Shown here: positions 17,841-26,821 of the stretch, one piece after another
Layout: each line of letters begins with the position of its first letter
Numbering within the stretch: the first letter of the stretch is position 1
NCBI RefSeq assembly: GCF_001975665.1
Contig: NZ_CP019419.1
Span: 3,207,501-3,271,500 of the forward strand
Length of the DNA: 64,000 bases
From: Polaribacter reichenbachii
GTDB lineage: Bacteria; Bacteroidota; Bacteroidia; Flavobacteriales; Flavobacteriaceae
Direction of reading: 5' to 3'
Notes under the pieces: model-generated
Database searches by the model: none
Seen by the model: the letters and a program-made list of their open reading frames with translations, nothing else
What the model was told of the DNA's origin: nothing
Position numbers and translations under genes: made by a program

Positions 17841-19181
17841 TTAGTCGTTGTTTGCTCTTTCAATAATTTTTTCGGGAAGTGATTTTTTGGCTTTTGCGCC
17901 CATTTTCTTGAGCTTTTCTACAGAAGTGATTAAATTTCCTCTACCATCAAACAGTTTGTTCATAGCATTAGAATATTCTTTTTTGCTATCGTCAATTCGT
18001 TTACCAATACCAATTAAATCGGTTAATAAACCATTAAATTTATCGTATAAAGCACCAGCTTGTCTTGCAATTTCCATTGCATTTCTTTGCTGCTTTTCGT
18101 TGTTCCACATAGAATCTATAGTTCTTAATGTAGCCAATAAAGTAGAAGGTGTTACAATAACAATGTTTTTTTCGAAAGCTTTATTGTATAGATGATTATC
18201 TGCATTTAAAGCCACAGCAAAAGCAGGTTCTATAGGAATAAATAACAACACAAAATCTGGAGATTCTATTTGGTATAAATCTTCGTATTTTTTTTCAGAT
18301 AATTGCTCTATATGTCGTTTTAAAGAATTGATATGATCTTTTAAAAATTGTGCTTTTAAAGTTTCATCATCCTCATTTATAAATTGCTCGTAAGCCGTTA
18401 ATGAAACTTTAGAATCTACAATCATTTTTTTGTTATCTGGCAAATGAATTACAACATCTGGCAAAACTCTTTTGCCCTCTCCTGTAGTAAAGCTTTGCTG
18501 TACAAAATACTCTCTATCTTTTTCTAAACCAGACTTTTCTAATACGCGTTCTAGCACCAATTCTCCCCAATTACCTTGCATTTTAGAATCTCCTTTTAAA
18601 GCTTTGGTTAGGTTTAAAGTGTCTTTACTCATTTGCTGATTTAACTCTTTTAAACCTAATATTTGCTGACGTAAAGCTGCGTGATAATCGATACTTTCTT
18701 TGTGAGTTTTATCAACTTTATCTTCAAAAACCTTTATTTTTTCTTGAAGCGGATTTAAGATAACTTTTAAGTTTTCTTTGTTTTGTTGTGTAAACTTATT
18801 CGATTTTTCTTCTAAAATTTTGTTGGCTAAAACCTCGAAATCATTAGTGAATTTTTTCTGTAAATTTTCAACTTCAGTTTTATGTTCTTCTAATTTTAAT
18901 TGCAAGTTTTTAATTTCTGAATCTTGACGTGTATTTAATTGTAGTAAATTTTCTTTTTCTTGCTGACTGTTTTTAACCTCTTTTTGTAACTCAATAAAAT
19001 TATTTTCTGCCAAATCTTTTGATTGTTGCAACAATGCAACTCGTGCTTCTAAAGAAGATTTTTCTTTTTCTACGTTTGTGTTCTCTTTTTCTAAATTTAG
19101 TTTAGTAAGCAATTTACCAATAAAAAAACCTATTAAACTAAAAACCAGTGCAATTAAAAAGTAAGCAATCAAATCTGTCAT
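17841..19181 (-). CDS. rmuC: DNA recombination protein RmuC
   Basis: A 446-residue protein: N-terminal membrane helix (about 3-25, LIAYFLIALVFSLIGFFIG), a long coiled coil (about 30-160), and the RmuC domain (about 170-400) with GNWGELVLERVLE and DVVIHLPDNKKMIVDSKVS, which resembles a restriction-endonuclease-like fold (DSK). RmuC limits inversions at short inverted repeats in E. coli. Monocistronic. Confidence 0.9.
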   Translation of the reverse strand: MTDLIAYFLIALVFSLIGFFIGKLLTKLNLEKENTNVEKEKSSLEARVALLQQSKDLAENNFIELQKEVKNSQQEKENLLQLNTRQDSEIKNLQLKLEEHKTEVENLQKKFTNDFEVLANKILEEKSNKFTQQNKENLKVILNPLQEKIKVFEDKVDKTHKESIDYHAALRQQILGLKELNQQMSKDTLNLTKALKGDSKMQGNWGELVLERVLEKSGLEKDREYFVQQSFTTGEGKRVLPDVVIHLPDNKKMIVDSKVSLTAYEQFINEDDETLKAQFLKDHINSLKRHIEQLSEKKYEDLYQIESPDFVLLFIPIEPAFAVALNADNHLYNKAFEKNIVIVTPSTLLATLRTIDSMWNNEKQQRNAMEIARQAGALYDKFNGLLTDLIGIGKRIDDSKKEYSNAMNKLFDGRGNLITSVEKLKKMGAKAKKSLPEKIIERANND

Positions 19182-19234
19182 TGTATCAAATTATAATGTA
19201 AAAGTAAGTAAATAATGTAATTTTTCAATATAGA

Positions 19235-20752
19235 TTAGTCTTTATCAACATTGGAAAATTCATATTTTTTTAAAGTTTTTTGTAATATTTTCCAATGATT
19301 TCTCATTTGTCTTTTTATTTCAGGTGCATTTAAATCATCTGATGCTCTGTATGCATATCTTAAATAATTTCCTCTAAACTTTCTCTCAAAATATTCAGTT
19401 TTGGCTTTACCATTCTTAAAGTAGGTTCTCTTTGCTGGTAGATTTCTAGATTTTACACCTTTATAACTATATAATCTATATAATTTCCTTTTATACAGAG
19501 GAGCATCATCAATAAGATACTTTTCCTTTAAATGTTCTACACGTTTATGTTTTCTTTTTACAGTTTGTTTCATTTCTCTGTAAAACTTAGCTAAATTTTT
19601 AGATTTTATTAAAGTTTGGTACCCATAAAATTCAAAACCGAGATAATTAAGAGGTACATTTTCTTGTAAACTATTGTCTTCTTTTATTTTATAAGATAGA
19701 AGTCTATTATTATTGATTTTAAATAATGTCTTTTCTGTTTTATCTTTTGATATGGTTAAATCTATCTTTTTTATTTCTTCGATAATAAAATCTTCAACAT
19801 ATTCTATTTGATTTTCTTTACACAAAACAACGATATCGTCTGAATATCTTCTATAATAAACATTATGTTTTTTAGTTAATTCTTCTATTATAACTTCATC
19901 AAAAACAAGCATATAAATATTTGCAATTAAGGCGCTTATGGGTAAACCTTGTGGAATACCCATTAACTTTTTTGTTATTTTGTGTTGTTTTTGATTTTTA
20001 TGAATGATAATATCTGAATCCAAAAGGTCATTTATATTATCAAAAAAAGTATGCTTTCCATTTTTTTTATGTTTGGCTAATTCTTTTTCGTCAAAATGAC
20101 CATTTTTAGTTTTTAAATCTTTAAGGTTTACATAAGAGAACCTTGTAATAGCTTTAAATAAATTATAATGATCTTTGGGTAAAGATTTATATCCTAGAAT
20201 TTTAGCCCAAGCTAATTTAATTTTTTTATGATTTAGAGTAGGGAAGAAGTTCTCGACATCTAAAACCAAAGCAACACAGTTTTCTCTTTTTTTGATTTCA
20301 TCAAAAACATCTTTTGCAAAATGTACATTGTTCTTATATTTTAATTTATCGTCAGTTTCAATTTTTCTATAAGCAGTAATGGAATCAGATAATACTTTAT
20401 TTTTCTTTAGATAAGTTTCATATTTTGGGCCAATAATTTTTTTGGTGTAATACGAATAAATATGAGCATCTATATGAGTTGCAAAAAGAATAGGTCTAAT
20501 TTTTGAGTTTGAAATTATTTTACCTTTCTTTACCTTTTTATGAGATCGTCTTATTATTCCATTAAAATCAGATTCTTTATATCTCCGTTGTTTAATTTCT
20601 TTAAAAATTAAAGGTAAAAAAGAATGTTTAGCAATATTTTTAGGATTTAAAATATATTGAAGCACTTTTTTTCTAACTCGTTTTGGAGTCTTGTTAGAAA
20701 AATGAGGATAGCCTCTATCTTTAAACCAATCTTTTTCTTTTTTCTTTATCAT
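19235..20752 (-). CDS. Stand-alone reverse transcriptase, probable defence-associated RT (UG2/DRT2-like)
   Basis: A 505-residue reverse transcriptase. Fingers/palm motifs in order: motif A LDVENFFPTLNH (about 170), motif B GIPQGLPISALIANIYML (about 265), catalytic motif C YRRYSDDIVVLC (about 300), motif D ISKDKTEKTLF, and motif E LNYLGFEFYG (about 370). There is no maturase (X) or endonuclease domain, the box is YSDD and not the YADD of group II introns, and no integrase partner is close, so it is not an intron or DGR RT. N-terminal WFKDRGYPHFS and IRPILFATHIDAHIYSYY recall, from memory, the UG2 (DRT2) class of phage-defence RTs, whose ncRNA lies just upstream. The class is uncertain. Inserted between conserved genes. 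Confidence 0.85.
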   Translation of the reverse strand: MIKKKEKDWFKDRGYPHFSNKTPKRVRKKVLQYILNPKNIAKHSFLPLIFKEIKQRRYKESDFNGIIRRSHKKVKKGKIISNSKIRPILFATHIDAHIYSYYTKKIIGPKYETYLKKNKVLSDSITAYRKIETDDKLKYKNNVHFAKDVFDEIKKRENCVALVLDVENFFPTLNHKKIKLAWAKILGYKSLPKDHYNLFKAITRFSYVNLKDLKTKNGHFDEKELAKHKKNGKHTFFDNINDLLDSDIIIHKNQKQHKITKKLMGIPQGLPISALIANIYMLVFDEVIIEELTKKHNVYYRRYSDDIVVLCKENQIEYVEDFIIEEIKKIDLTISKDKTEKTLFKINNNRLLSYKIKEDNSLQENVPLNYLGFEFYGYQTLIKSKNLAKFYREMKQTVKRKHKRVEHLKEKYLIDDAPLYKRKLYRLYSYKGVKSRNLPAKRTYFKNGKAKTEYFERKFRGNYLRYAYRASDDLNAPEIKRQMRNHWKILQKTLKKYEFSNVDKD

Positions 20753-21113
20753 AGCTAATAAAAGTAAGAGAAGTTCTTCCGAGTATTTATAACGAAATAC
20801 AACTTAACATTTTGACAACTGAATTGCTAATCAAATTCTCGATTCACTCAAACTTTGTACGCAAGAAATTATCTTTGAGATAATCCAACTGTTAATAAAT
20901 ATAAATAAATACTATATGAAAGTAACAAATCAAAGACTTAATCGTCTTATTAATGTAGTTTGCAAATATTTAAGTAAATTACTAACTTTGGTTGATTATA
21001 CAGCATTATTAACGTTAATATTGCTGGATAATCATCCAAATACACTTATCTTAATCACCATATTTATTATCCTTTTTTGTAAATTAAAAAAGTCGGATCA
21101 AGTGGCTTTTTTT
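20753..21113. ncRNA. Structured intergenic region upstream of the reverse transcriptase, candidate ncRNA
   Basis: The region before the RT holds clustered inverted repeats: ATTATCT/AGATAAT (20868-20884, 3-nt loop), AAGAC/GTCTT (20933-20948), a 26-nt near-perfect palindrome at 21001-21026 (CAGCA-TATTAA arms with one mismatch) followed by GGAT/ATCC (21026-21037), and a terminator-like stem with A/T flanks (21085-21113). On the plus strand TATCTTTG (20870-20877) matches a -7 box. Defence RTs of the DRT2 and DRT9 type use an ncRNA encoded upstream; this is the natural place for it. Strand is undecided. A plus-strand 69-codon frame (20916-21125) with a hydrophobic middle also lies here, but the terminator-like stem falls inside its end. 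Confidence 0.35.
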
Positions 21114-21214
21114 AAAGCACAATAATTCAGCAAATGTCATATTTCTTTAGATTAAAGAACTTCCTTACTTAATTGTAAATATAACTTTTTTCTTATCTTT
21201 AGGAAAAATTAAAT

Positions 21215-21991
21215 ATGAAAAATAAATATCCAGTAGGTTGTATTGTAACATTTAAATCTCATCCTTTATTATATGATTTTATGATAAAAGGTGATGGAAA
21301 GTTAGTGCCTCCCTTTTTAGTTGTAAAAGAAGTTTTTATTGAGGATAACAAAAAGAAAACTGCTGATGAATTAACTGGCAAAAAGATAGCTGAAAGAATT
21401 AAGTATACCTGTGTGTTTTTTGACGATAATAAAAATGAATTTAAAGAAGTTCATATTTATGAAAGTATGTTAAAAAGCTATAAAGATATCCATATTGCTA
21501 GAATGGATGAAAATGAAAATCATAAAGATTTTGATTACGTTTCTTTAATAGATGAAGCAGAAAATTTTACTATTCCGAATTATAATTATGGTAAAATTGT
21601 TTATTTCAGAACAAAAAAGTTTGAAATTTTTAAAAAAAGAAGCTCAATAAAATCTTCAAGACCTGTTTTAACTGATAGTGATATTAAAAATTTAAGTAAA
21701 GAACAAATAGCCGAAAAAAAAGTATACAAAAAAAACGAAACAATTCAATATGTAGTTAATTATTCAACTCCAGATTTTGTTTTATCTGGTATAAAAAAAG
21801 AAAATCAAGAAAACTTGTTTTACCCAGATGGAAATATAAGAAAAGTAGTTTCAGAATTACTATACAAAGTAAAATGGTTTAATTCTAATCAAATGAAATT
21901 CAGTGAGGTATTTTTACCTGCAGAATGTTTTACAGATATACAACCATTTAAAACTAAAGTTCCTCATAATTCAACTAAAAAAGATAAATAA
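21215..21991 (+). CDS. Hypothetical protein beside the reverse transcriptase
   Basis: 258 residues, soluble, mixed alpha/beta, rich in Lys, no signal peptide. It begins MKNKYPVGCIVTFKSHPLLY and has two regions of similar character (residues 1-90 and 120-245, both with long strands and a KYTCVFFDD / VKWFNSNQMKFSE pattern). It might hold two SH3- or KOW-like barrels, as suggested by the PVGCIVTFKSHP opening, but I do not recognise a family. It is transcribed away from the RT and may be unrelated. Confidence 0.7.
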   Translation: MKNKYPVGCIVTFKSHPLLYDFMIKGDGKLVPPFLVVKEVFIEDNKKKTADELTGKKIAERIKYTCVFFDDNKNEFKEVHIYESMLKSYKDIHIARMDENENHKDFDYVSLIDEAENFTIPNYNYGKIVYFRTKKFEIFKKRSSIKSSRPVLTDSDIKNLSKEQIAEKKVYKKNETIQYVVNYSTPDFVLSGIKKENQENLFYPDGNIRKVVSELLYKVKWFNSNQMKFSEVFLPAECFTDIQPFKTKVPHNSTKKDK

Positions 21992-22022
21992 TCCTTAATT
22001 TCGTTGATTCATTAAAATATCA

Positions 22023-22562
22023 ATGAAAAAAATAGCAAGATTTATCTTATTCACAATTTTAGGTTGGAAGTTTGATGGCGATTTTCCAAAATCACCCAAA
22101 AAATATGTTGTTATTGCTGCACCTCATACAAGTTGGGTAGATTTTCCGATTGCAATTTTAACCAGATTGAGCTCTGGAATAATGATTAATTTTATTGGTA
22201 AAGCTTCTCTTTTTAAAGGTCCTTTTGGTTTTATTTTTAAAGCTTTGGGAGGTACACCTGTAGATCGAACTAAGAATAATAAATTTGTAGATGCTATTAT
22301 CGATATTTTTAATTCGAAAGAAGAGTTCAGATTAGGGATTTCACCAGAAGGAACGCGTAAAAAAGTAACAACTTGGAAAACTGGTTTCTATTATATTGCA
22401 AAAGGAGCAAACGTACCTATTGTAATGGCTACTTTAGATTTTGGAAATAAAAAGATAAAAATCTCTAAACCCTTTTACACTACAGATAATAAGGAAAAAG
22501 ATATTGCTTATTTAAGAGGGTTTTTCTTGAATGTAAAGGGGAAAAACCCTGAGTTATCATAA
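22023..22562 (+). CDS. PlsC-like lysophospholipid acyltransferase
   Basis: A 179-residue acyltransferase of the PlsC superfamily. Block I HTSWVD (about 37-42) carries the His and Asp of the HX4D catalytic motif, block III is SPEGTRKK (about 110), and LGGTPVDR is block II. Shorter than PlsC itself (about 240), as in the 1-acyl-glycerol-3-phosphate acyltransferase-related group that modifies glycerophospho- or ornithine/aminolipids. Exact acceptor unknown. Begins 31 bp after the preceding hypothetical gene and may be cotranscribed with it. Confidence 0.85.
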   Translation: MKKIARFILFTILGWKFDGDFPKSPKKYVVIAAPHTSWVDFPIAILTRLSSGIMINFIGKASLFKGPFGFIFKALGGTPVDRTKNNKFVDAIIDIFNSKEEFRLGISPEGTRKKVTTWKTGFYYIAKGANVPIVMATLDFGNKKIKISKPFYTTDNKEKDIAYLRGFFLNVKGKNPELS

Positions 22563-22690
22563 ATCACTTTTATCAATGTAAAAAAATAGTAAATTGCGGT
22601 ATATATCTTTTATTAATAAATAAAATCTAGGGATTTTTTATTGATTGAAAGGACATATATTTAGTTTATCATTGTTACGAATTATAAACT

Positions 22691-22726
22691 AGGTCTCCAA
22701 AATTTTATTTTGGAGACTTTTTTTTG
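22691..22726. terminator. Terminator between acyltransferase and pepT
   Basis: Stem GTCTCCAAAA / TTTTGGAGAC with a short loop and a run of eight T, between convergent genes. Confidence 0.8.
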
Positions 22727-22781
22727 ATACTTATTTAATTCACTGAATAATCTTCGATTAATTCAATTAAATATTCCTAAC

Positions 22782-24023
22782 TTATTTATATTTTTCTGAT
22801 ACTTTTTGTGCAATTCCTACAATTACTTCTGTGGCTTTTATCATAGATTCTACAGGAACATATTCAAAACGACCGTGAAAATTATGTCCCCCAGCAAAAA
22901 TATTTGGACAAGGCAAACCTTTATACGAAAGCTGAGAACCATCTGTACCACCTCTAATTGGCTTAATTAAAGGAGTAATACCAATTTCTTGCATTACTTC
23001 TTCTGCAATATGTACAATATGCATTACAGGTATAATTTTCTCTTTCATATTAAAATATTGATCTTTTATTTCTACAGCAATTAAATCTTGTTGCAAACGT
23101 TCGTTAAAATCGTTAGCAATTTTTTGCATTAATTTTTTTCTTTTTTCGAATAAATCGAAATCGTGATCTCTAATAATATATTCTAAAACAGTTTTCTCTA
23201 CATCACCAGAAATATCGTGTAAATGGAAAAAACCTTCGTAATCTGTTGTTTTTTCAGGAACTTCTTTAGTTGGTAAAGCAGTAATATAATCGTTTGCAAT
23301 TAAAATAGAATTGATCATTTTTCCTTTTGCATAACCAGGATGCACTATTTTTCCAGAAATAGTAACTATGGCAGATGCTGCATTAAAATTTTCATATTCT
23401 AATTCGCCAATTTGGCTGCCATCCATTGTGTAAGCCCATTCTGCACCGAATTTTTCAACATCAAATAAATGTGCTCCTTTACCCACTTCTTCATCAGGTG
23501 TAAAACAAATTCTAATTTTACCGTGTTTAATTTCAGGATGATTTACTAAATATTCCATTGCAGTAACAATTTCTGTAACACCAGCTTTGTCATCTGCTCC
23601 TAAAAGCGTTTTACCATCAGTAGTAATTATAGTCTGACCTTTATATTGTAATAAATCATCAAAATAATCTGGAGACAACACAATGTTTTCTTTTTCATTT
23701 AAAATAATCGCATTGCCTTGATAATTCTCTATGATTTGCGGCTTTACATTGGCGCCTGTAAAATCTGGACTTGTATCAATATGCGCAATAAAACCAATTG
23801 TTGGTACTTGATAATCGATATTACTTGGCAAAGTAGCCATTATGTAACAATTTTCATCTAATTCAACATCTTCTAAACCAATTTCTTTTAGTTCTGTTGC
23901 TAGTTTTTTAGCTAAAACCCATTGTTTTTCTGTACTTGGAAAAGCAGGATTATTAGGATCTGACTCAGTATCTATGGTTACATAACTTATAAAACGTTCT
24001 GTAATTTGTTCTTTATTAATCAT
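22782..24023 (-). CDS. pepT: Peptidase T (tripeptide aminopeptidase)
   Basis: A 413-residue M20B di-zinc peptidase releasing N-terminal residues from tripeptides in the cytosol. Metal and catalytic segments: FIAHIDTSPDF (His/Asp, about 75), LLGADDKAG (bridging Asp, about 140), FTPDEEVGKGA (catalytic and ligand Glu, about 174), and GGHNFHGRFEYVP (last His ligand, about 380). IRGGTDGSQLS is the PepT signature. Full length. Confidence 0.95.
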   Translation of the reverse strand: MINKEQITERFISYVTIDTESDPNNPAFPSTEKQWVLAKKLATELKEIGLEDVELDENCYIMATLPSNIDYQVPTIGFIAHIDTSPDFTGANVKPQIIENYQGNAIILNEKENIVLSPDYFDDLLQYKGQTIITTDGKTLLGADDKAGVTEIVTAMEYLVNHPEIKHGKIRICFTPDEEVGKGAHLFDVEKFGAEWAYTMDGSQIGELEYENFNAASAIVTISGKIVHPGYAKGKMINSILIANDYITALPTKEVPEKTTDYEGFFHLHDISGDVEKTVLEYIIRDHDFDLFEKRKKLMQKIANDFNERLQQDLIAVEIKDQYFNMKEKIIPVMHIVHIAEEVMQEIGITPLIKPIRGGTDGSQLSYKGLPCPNIFAGGHNFHGRFEYVPVESMIKATEVIVGIAQKVSEKYK

Positions 24024-24044
24024 AATTTAAATGATATTTTCAAT

Positions 24045-24617
24045 TTATTTTTTTAGTTTGATGTTCTCTATCAACGAAAAAGCTTCGCAAAACCTATTAT
24101 TTACCAAAGAATCTCCATAAACTTCAGCTTTTGCCAAAACAAAATTAGATTCATTTACTTTTATAAATATATTACAAACTTGATAATTGAACTTTCCTTT
24201 TTTTCCTTTGAAATATAGATATAATGATGATTTTTCTAAAAGTAAAATCTGTTTTGATTTTGTTTTTATAAGACCTTTTGCTAAGTTTTCTTGCTCTTGT
24301 TGTAATATAAAAGCATCATTAAATGCTATTTTATTTTGGATAAAAGTAACATCTAACAGCATTGTTTCTGTTAATTGTTTTGTAGTATCTGCAGTAAAAA
24401 TAGAAGATTGCACTTCATCTTGATATAAATTTGTTTTCCAATTTTCAGGAATATCTAAAGAAAAAAGGTCTTTTACATCATCTACCGTTTCTAAATTATT
24501 AAAAACAGAAGTTTCACAGTTAAAATTTTTGCTAATTTCTGATTGCTTTTGGCAAGACAAAAATAGGAGAGAAGCTAGAAAAAGGATATTATAAATATTT
24601 TTAGATACGAATTTCAC
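24045..24617 (-). CDS. Hypothetical lipoprotein
   Basis: 190 residues with a lipoprotein signal (LFLASLLFLSC, Cys at about 22), so probably an envelope lipoprotein. The mature part includes a DLFSLDIPENWK segment and a beta-rich body; no family recognised. It ends 21 bp before pepT, which may be cotranscribed. Confidence 0.7.
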   Translation of the reverse strand: MKFVSKNIYNILFLASLLFLSCQKQSEISKNFNCETSVFNNLETVDDVKDLFSLDIPENWKTNLYQDEVQSSIFTADTTKQLTETMLLDVTFIQNKIAFNDAFILQQEQENLAKGLIKTKSKQILLLEKSSLYLYFKGKKGKFNYQVCNIFIKVNESNFVLAKAEVYGDSLVNNRFCEAFSLIENIKLKK

Positions 24618-24725
24618 AGATTTACACGGATTAAATGTTTTTTATTAAAACTAGTTTTTTAAATTTTAATTGCACTAAATTATCACAGATGTTTTTTCCT
24701 CTTTGAGGAAATTAAAAGGGGCATA

Positions 24726-25769
24726 TTATTCTAAAATTAATTTACCAATTTTCTCATTACCACTTAACCAAGCTGTATTTTTATCTACAAATTGAATGGC
24801 ATAATAACTATCGTTAGAAACATCTTTCCAGGTTTTTCCTGCATCATTAGAAAATGAAATCCCAGTTTTACCCACTGCAAAAATCTCTTTTCCATTGGTG
24901 TTTGGTACATATTGTACGCAACTTTTATAATTCGGATTTTGGTTGTCTGCAATTAAAGTCCAAGTTTTACCACCATCTTTTGTTATGGCTTTGGTAGCCT
25001 TATTCTCTTGAGGTTTTGAGTAATCTCCGCCAATAATAATTCCGTTGTTTTTATCAGCAAAATCTATAGAATAAATTCCTTGAGGTCCATTTCCTTGTAT
25101 GATTGGTGTGTTATAAATCTGCCAAGTTTGCCCAAAATCTGTAGATTTTAGAATTCTAGCTTTTTTACCACCAGAGGCTATCCAAACTGTGTTGTCTATG
25201 GTTTTAATATTTGTGTTACTTGCTGCAAAAAAGGCTTCACCTTCTTCAAATTTTGGTAAATTCTTGCAAGCTAATTTTTTCCAAGTTTTACCAGCATCCG
25301 AAGTTAAAATAATTGATGCACAATTTTCTGTTGGGTCTCCAACTGCAATTCCGTGAATATTATCATCAAAAAAAGTTAAGGCATCATAAAATACTTTTTC
25401 GTGCTCTTCTTTGTAAACTATAGTCGATTTTCCTTGCGAAATTTTATACAATAAAGCTGGATTACCAATAGAAAGGGCAAAATAATCATCGCCATTAAAT
25501 GCAACACTTCTAAAATTCGGAATTATTGAGTCTTTATATTTTATATTTAAGGCATTTAAAGAAACATCTTTATCCGTTTTAAAACCCACATTGCCTTTAG
25601 AACCAGCATAATAAACTTTTTCAGTATCAACTACTTTTATGGCTCTTATACTTGTGCTATCAATTTTAAATTCTTGTATTTGAATTGTATCAATATTTCT
25701 AGGAATATATTCTTTTGCACAAGAGTATATTAAAAGGAAAGCAAAAAATAATAGTGTTATTCTTTTCAT
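24726..25769 (-). CDS. YCF48/BNR-repeat lipoprotein
   Basis: A 347-residue predicted lipoprotein with a lipobox ending IYSC (Cys near 17) when translated from ATG 25769; an upstream ATG at 25802 would hide the signal. The body is a beta-propeller with repeated Asp-box motifs DAGKTWKK, DFGQTWQIY, DGGKTWTLI and DAGKTWKDV, like the YCF48/Hcf136 photosystem assembly factors and sortilin-type repeats. In Bacteroidota such proteins are annotated as oxidoreductases without proof. Function unknown; likely scaffold or binding protein in the periplasm or outer membrane. Confidence 0.8.
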   Translation of the reverse strand: MKRITLLFFAFLLIYSCAKEYIPRNIDTIQIQEFKIDSTSIRAIKVVDTEKVYYAGSKGNVGFKTDKDVSLNALNIKYKDSIIPNFRSVAFNGDDYFALSIGNPALLYKISQGKSTIVYKEEHEKVFYDALTFFDDNIHGIAVGDPTENCASIILTSDAGKTWKKLACKNLPKFEEGEAFFAASNTNIKTIDNTVWIASGGKKARILKSTDFGQTWQIYNTPIIQGNGPQGIYSIDFADKNNGIIIGGDYSKPQENKATKAITKDGGKTWTLIADNQNPNYKSCVQYVPNTNGKEIFAVGKTGISFSNDAGKTWKDVSNDSYYAIQFVDKNTAWLSGNEKIGKLILE

Positions 25770-25811
25770 TTTTGATATTTTTAACGAAAATAAACAAATC
25801 ATTTTGAGTTA

Positions 25812-26786
25812 ATGAAAAAAGCATTGGTAATTTCGGGTGGTGGAAGCAAAGGAGCTTTTGCAGGTGGTGTAGCCCAGTATTTAATGAAAAAAGAAAATAG
25901 AGATTATGATTTGTTTTTAGGTACTTCTACAGGTAGTTTAATGGTTTCTCATTTGGCTTTAGGTATGTTAGATGAGTTAAAAGAGCTGTATACGAACGTA
26001 AATCAAGAAACAATTTTTAGTAATAATCCTTTTACTATAAGAAAAGTAGCAGGAGAAAAAGTGGTGAATATCAATCATTTTAATACATTAATTAATTTTA
26101 TAAGAGGTAGAAAAACTTTTGGTGAGAGTAAAAATTTACGCAGTTTAATTAAGCGAAAAATTACCAAAGAAATGTATCATCAAATTCAGAATAACGATAA
26201 AGAAATTGTAGTTACTGTGTCTAATTTAACTGCAAATCAAATAGAATATAAATCGAGTAAAGATTGTACTTACGAAGATTTTTGTGATTGGATTTGGGGT
26301 TCTTGCAACTACGTGCCTTTTATGAGTTTGTTAGAAAAAAATAACCAACAATATGCAGATGGTGGTTTTGGCTCTTTAGTGCCAATTAGAGAAGCTATTT
26401 TAAGAGGAGCCACAGAAATTGATGCCATAATTTTAGAAACAGAAGTAACACAATTTAATAGAATACCTTCTAAAAATCCGTTTGCGCTTCTTTTCGATGT
26501 TTTTGATTTTATGCTAACACATGTAGAAAGACATAATATTACCATTGGTAAATTAGCTGCAACTAATAAAAACGTAAAGCTAAATTTATATTATACACCC
26601 ACTGTTTTAACAACCAATTCTTTGGTTTTTGACGAAAGATTGATGCGAAAATGGTGGAAATCTGGTTTTAAATACGCAAAATCGAAACGAGAAGAATTAA
26701 TGAGCGAATTTAGACCTGATGTTTTAACAGATAAAGAAATAGAAGAAGGTATTGATGATGTTAATAATTTAAACATTAAACACTAA
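25812..26786 (+). CDS. Patatin-like phospholipase
   Basis: A 324-residue patatin-family lipid acyl hydrolase. The oxyanion loop GGGSKGAFAGG (about 9-19), nucleophile elbow GTSTGS (Ser about 41) and the DGG of the catalytic dyad (about 180) are all present. No signal peptide, so cytosolic or delivered by other means. Divergent from the YCF48-like lipoprotein with a 42-bp gap. Confidence 0.88.
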   Translation: MKKALVISGGGSKGAFAGGVAQYLMKKENRDYDLFLGTSTGSLMVSHLALGMLDELKELYTNVNQETIFSNNPFTIRKVAGEKVVNINHFNTLINFIRGRKTFGESKNLRSLIKRKITKEMYHQIQNNDKEIVVTVSNLTANQIEYKSSKDCTYEDFCDWIWGSCNYVPFMSLLEKNNQQYADGGFGSLVPIREAILRGATEIDAIILETEVTQFNRIPSKNPFALLFDVFDFMLTHVERHNITIGKLAATNKNVKLNLYYTPTVLTTNSLVFDERLMRKWWKSGFKYAKSKREELMSEFRPDVLTDKEIEEGIDDVNNLNIKH

Positions 26787-26813
26787 CTTTTATTTTATCT
26801 AAAATTAGTGTTT
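26778..26813. terminator. Terminator-like hairpin between patatin and S41 genes
   Basis: Arms AACACTAA and TTAGTGTT with A/T-rich inner pairs, between two convergent genes; it overlaps the last codons of the patatin gene. Confidence 0.5.
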
Positions 26814-26821
26814 AAATTACA

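Noticed and set aside
19235..20752. Group II intron, retron or DGR as explanation for the RT
   Set aside because: No maturase or HNH domain, YSDD not YADD, no visible domain V-like end, no template/variable repeat pair or target gene with a C-type lectin close by; retron msr-msd features not seen but cannot be fully excluded.
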